A stretch of DNA of 64,000 nucleotides from Stramonita haemastoma. Its lineage: Eukaryota > Mollusca > Gastropoda > Neogastropoda > Muricidae. Position 1 is the first letter of the stretch; each line of letters opens with the position of its first letter. Shown here one piece after another: positions 62,157-64,000 of the stretch. The stretch is taken from assembly GCA_030674155.1 (NCBI GenBank), contig CM060323.1, positions 49,272,096 to 49,336,095 on the forward strand, given 5' to 3'. The position numbers and the translations under genes are program-made. Under the pieces are notes generated by a model, which saw nothing but the letters and a program-made list of their open reading frames with translations, was not told the origin of the DNA and did not search any database.

Positions 62157-62405
62157 CTGCACCAAAACTCCCTGCCCCAGCTTGCCGTACTTGAGGCTGC
62201 GGGTGTGCAGGGACAGGGTGCCATCCGACATAACGTTCTGCACCTCGGCACTGATGAGGTCCCCCTCCTGCAGGTAGTGACGCATCATCCTCTCGTCTTC
62301 CTCCGACCTTCGGCGCAGCTCCCCCCCGGGCAGGTTGACGGAGGACAGCATGAGGACAGCGTCCAGCCTGGTGTGCACATCCACCTTCCATCTCTTGGTC
62401 CCCAC
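62157..62405 (-). CDS. EXOSC2: EXOSC2 internal exon (S1/KH boundary)
   Basis: Minus strand, 83 codons, phase 0 at both ends. The acceptor (GT)n-GCAG is formed by a GT repeat; donor CAG|GTGAGT. Encodes TKRWKVDVHTRLDAVLMLSS, VNLPGGELRRRSEEDE, YLQEGDLISAEVQNV and SLHTRSLKYGKLGQGVLVQ, nearly identical to human RRP4 in the S1 domain and the start of the KH domain. RRP4 is a cap subunit of the RNA exosome, where its S1 and KH domains guide RNA into the ring. Confidence 0.97.
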
Positions 62406-62679
62406 CTGCACACACACACACAGCATGCGCACACAGACAGCACACATATTACAACATGAACAAAGCGGACAGATGGAAGGACACAAGATGGTCAAGCAAA
62501 CCTTTGATACTGATCCTTGGAATCATTGAGCATTCATGATTGCCTGAATTGGGGGAAGCCCATAATACTGCAGGCCTACGTGATCAGACACTCAGAATTG
62601 TGTGTTTCTGTAACCTATATATACTGAAAGGAATTCCAAGATATTTAACATACATACTTGAGCTTTTGCATATCATTAG

Positions 62680-62955
62680 GGGGGACTGATAGCTTGGTGC
62701 TGTGCACAGCGCTTGTGATCTGCTGACCTGGGTTCAAATTTAAGAGGATATTTTCCCCTGGAGTTAGCATCAGTGTCGACTCAACTGCCCCCAAAGTCCT
62801 TCACATGAGACTAAAACTGAAGTTCTGTGTGTGAACACACGCAGAACACCTTGTGCACATATTAAAACCTATCCCACTTTTTGGAAGAGAAGGCCATTGT
62901 GTACCAGTGGGAACAGATGACAGAACTTACAAAAACTGCATACATACTGTTTACA
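62680..62955 (+). repeat. SINE family A, type 1 without tail
   Basis: GGGGACTGATAGCTTGGTGC head, CCTGGGTTCAAATTTAAG, GGAGTTAGCATCAGTGTCG, CACACGCAGAACACCTTGTG and GTACCAGTGGGAACAGATG, ending after AAAACTGCATACATACTG. Lies in an EXOSC2 intron. Confidence 0.82.
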
Positions 62956-63168
62956 CTACAGTGATGAACAGCAATTACTATACATAATACAATATTTATA
63001 TAATATATAACAACAGGCTAAACTTCGAACACTTCCTAGCACATGCATTAAATCAAATATAAATTGGCTGTGATACAGAAATCAGTAACATGACTCCACC
63101 TACACCACTTGAAGTTGAACATAAACTAAGTAAAATCACAGGAGCGTGCACTTCACTTTTCAACTGAC

Positions 63169-63347
63169 CTCAATGACACGGCCTATGATGACGTCACCGA
63201 TTTCTCCGACATAGCGTGACTTGAGGGGCCGGACACTGACCAGACGATTGACTGTCTGCACTGCCCCGGCCACTGTGGCCTGCAGGCCGTCCTCCATGAT
63301 GGTTCCATGGCCGCGCATGAAACCAGGGTCTGATGTGATGAGATCCC
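63169..63347 (-). CDS. EXOSC2: EXOSC2 internal exon (N-terminal domain)
   Basis: Minus strand. Acceptor CATATTGCAG, donor GAG|GTCAGT. Begins in phase 1 and encodes GDLITSDPGFMRGHGTIMED and VNRLVSVRPLKSRYVGEIGD, then VIIGRVIE. Human RRP4 has GDTITTDTGFMRGHGTYM and KTRYNGEVGDIVVGRITEV. The first exon or exons (about 30 residues) lie right of the window. A GT/CA array begins about 33 bp upstream of the acceptor. Confidence 0.96.
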
Positions 63348-63380
63348 CTGCAATATGGCAACAGTCAGCAATTGATACAG

Positions 63381-63410
63381 TGTGTGTGTGTGTGTTGTGT
63401 GTGTGTGTGT

Positions 63411-63443
<33 letters not shown>

Positions 63444-63446
63444 TTG

Positions 63447-63477
<31 letters not shown>

Positions 63478-63541
63478 TGTGTGTGGTGGTGTGTGTGTGT
63501 GTGTTGTGTGTGTGTGTGTGTGTGTGTTGTGTGTTGTGTGT

Positions 63542-63573
<32 letters not shown>

Positions 63574-63640
63574 TGAGTGAGTGAGTGAGTGAGAGTGAAT
63601 GAGTGAGTCAGTGAGTGCATGTGTGAGTGTGTGTGCATAC
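63381..63640. repeat. (GT)n then (GAGT)n array
   Basis: GT dinucleotides with GGTG and GTTGTG breaks to 63,568, then GAGT tetranucleotides. Low-complexity frames only. Confidence 0.95.
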
Positions 63641-64000
63641 ACGTGTGTGTACACATTTATATAATACATGCACATACTCCATGCACATAGATATACTATA
63701 TTATGTTCTAGCCAGCCACATTCATGACCTTGGGTGTACTCCTTTTTTCAGTAGTTCTAAATTTTTAGTCATCTTTATGAATGATACTATTAATAGTATA
63801 ACTATTAATAGAAAAAAATCTCACAGCAGCAAAGTCTAATATTGAATGACACCTCCTGCAGTAGTTTTCCTGCTCACATTTGATACATTTCTTGACAACT
63901 CAAAAGTCTTTAGAATAGTTGTAACAGGAAAAAAAATCATCAGTGTCAATCTTGTAATATTGTCAATTATACTCTATTAGTCTATAGGTTAAAACAGTTA
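63641..64000. other. EXOSC2 upstream intron, no feature seen
   Basis: AT-rich unique sequence to the window edge; no RRP4 N-terminal coding sequence recognised on the minus strand. Confidence 0.6.

Noticed and set aside
62044..62445. Alternative minus-strand frame over the EXOSC2 internal exon
   Set aside because: It is out of the RRP4 frame; the other frame matches RRP4 almost residue for residue and has proper splice phases.

Overview
This is a eukaryotic, animal-type window: intron-rich, with GT/AG splice sites, very many microsatellites (CA/GT, GA/TC, GATA/GTCT, AT), and SINE, LINE and piggyBac debris. No bacterial or viral gene is visible. Repeat texture, intron sizes and the divergence of the two recognised proteins from human suggest a lophotrochozoan, most likely a mollusc. 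That taxonomic statement is inference.

Most of the window (about 2.1-53.2 kb, + strand) is one gene, AGL, encoding the bifunctional glycogen debranching enzyme. I traced 30 coding exons from splice sites, phase continuity and family motifs. They give about 1,587 residues (human about 1,532). The 4-alpha-glucanotransferase half lies on exons 4-14 and carries its three catalytic acids ([21 protein letters not shown]). The amylo-1,6-glucosidase half lies on exons 18-30. Introns hold the repeats.

At the right end (about 61.06-63.35 kb, - strand) lie the last three exons of EXOSC2 (RRP4, an RNA-exosome cap subunit). Its first exon or exons lie beyond 64,000. The two genes are convergent, about 8 kb apart. 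A possible terminal exon of an unrecognised gene sits at 1.10-1.29 kb.

Mobile DNA: a modular tRNA-headed SINE family with at least two alternative 3' modules (about 14 copies or fragments plus solo modules), a second SINE-like family, degenerate LINE ORF1 and LINE 3' ends with TC-repeat tails, an internally deleted piggyBac copy with TTAA duplications and terminal repeats in the last AGL intron, and a 315-bp piggyBac-type MITE.

Most notable: minisatellites in two AGL introns (before exons 9 and 24) have amplified the 3' splice site itself together with the first bases of the exon. Exon 1 and its flank are tandemly duplicated, with the second copy decayed. Single-base deletions, several in G runs, break AGL exons 25-27 and the EXOSC2 last exon; this looks more like consensus error than gene death. 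I did not find a convincing wholly new multi-gene system.
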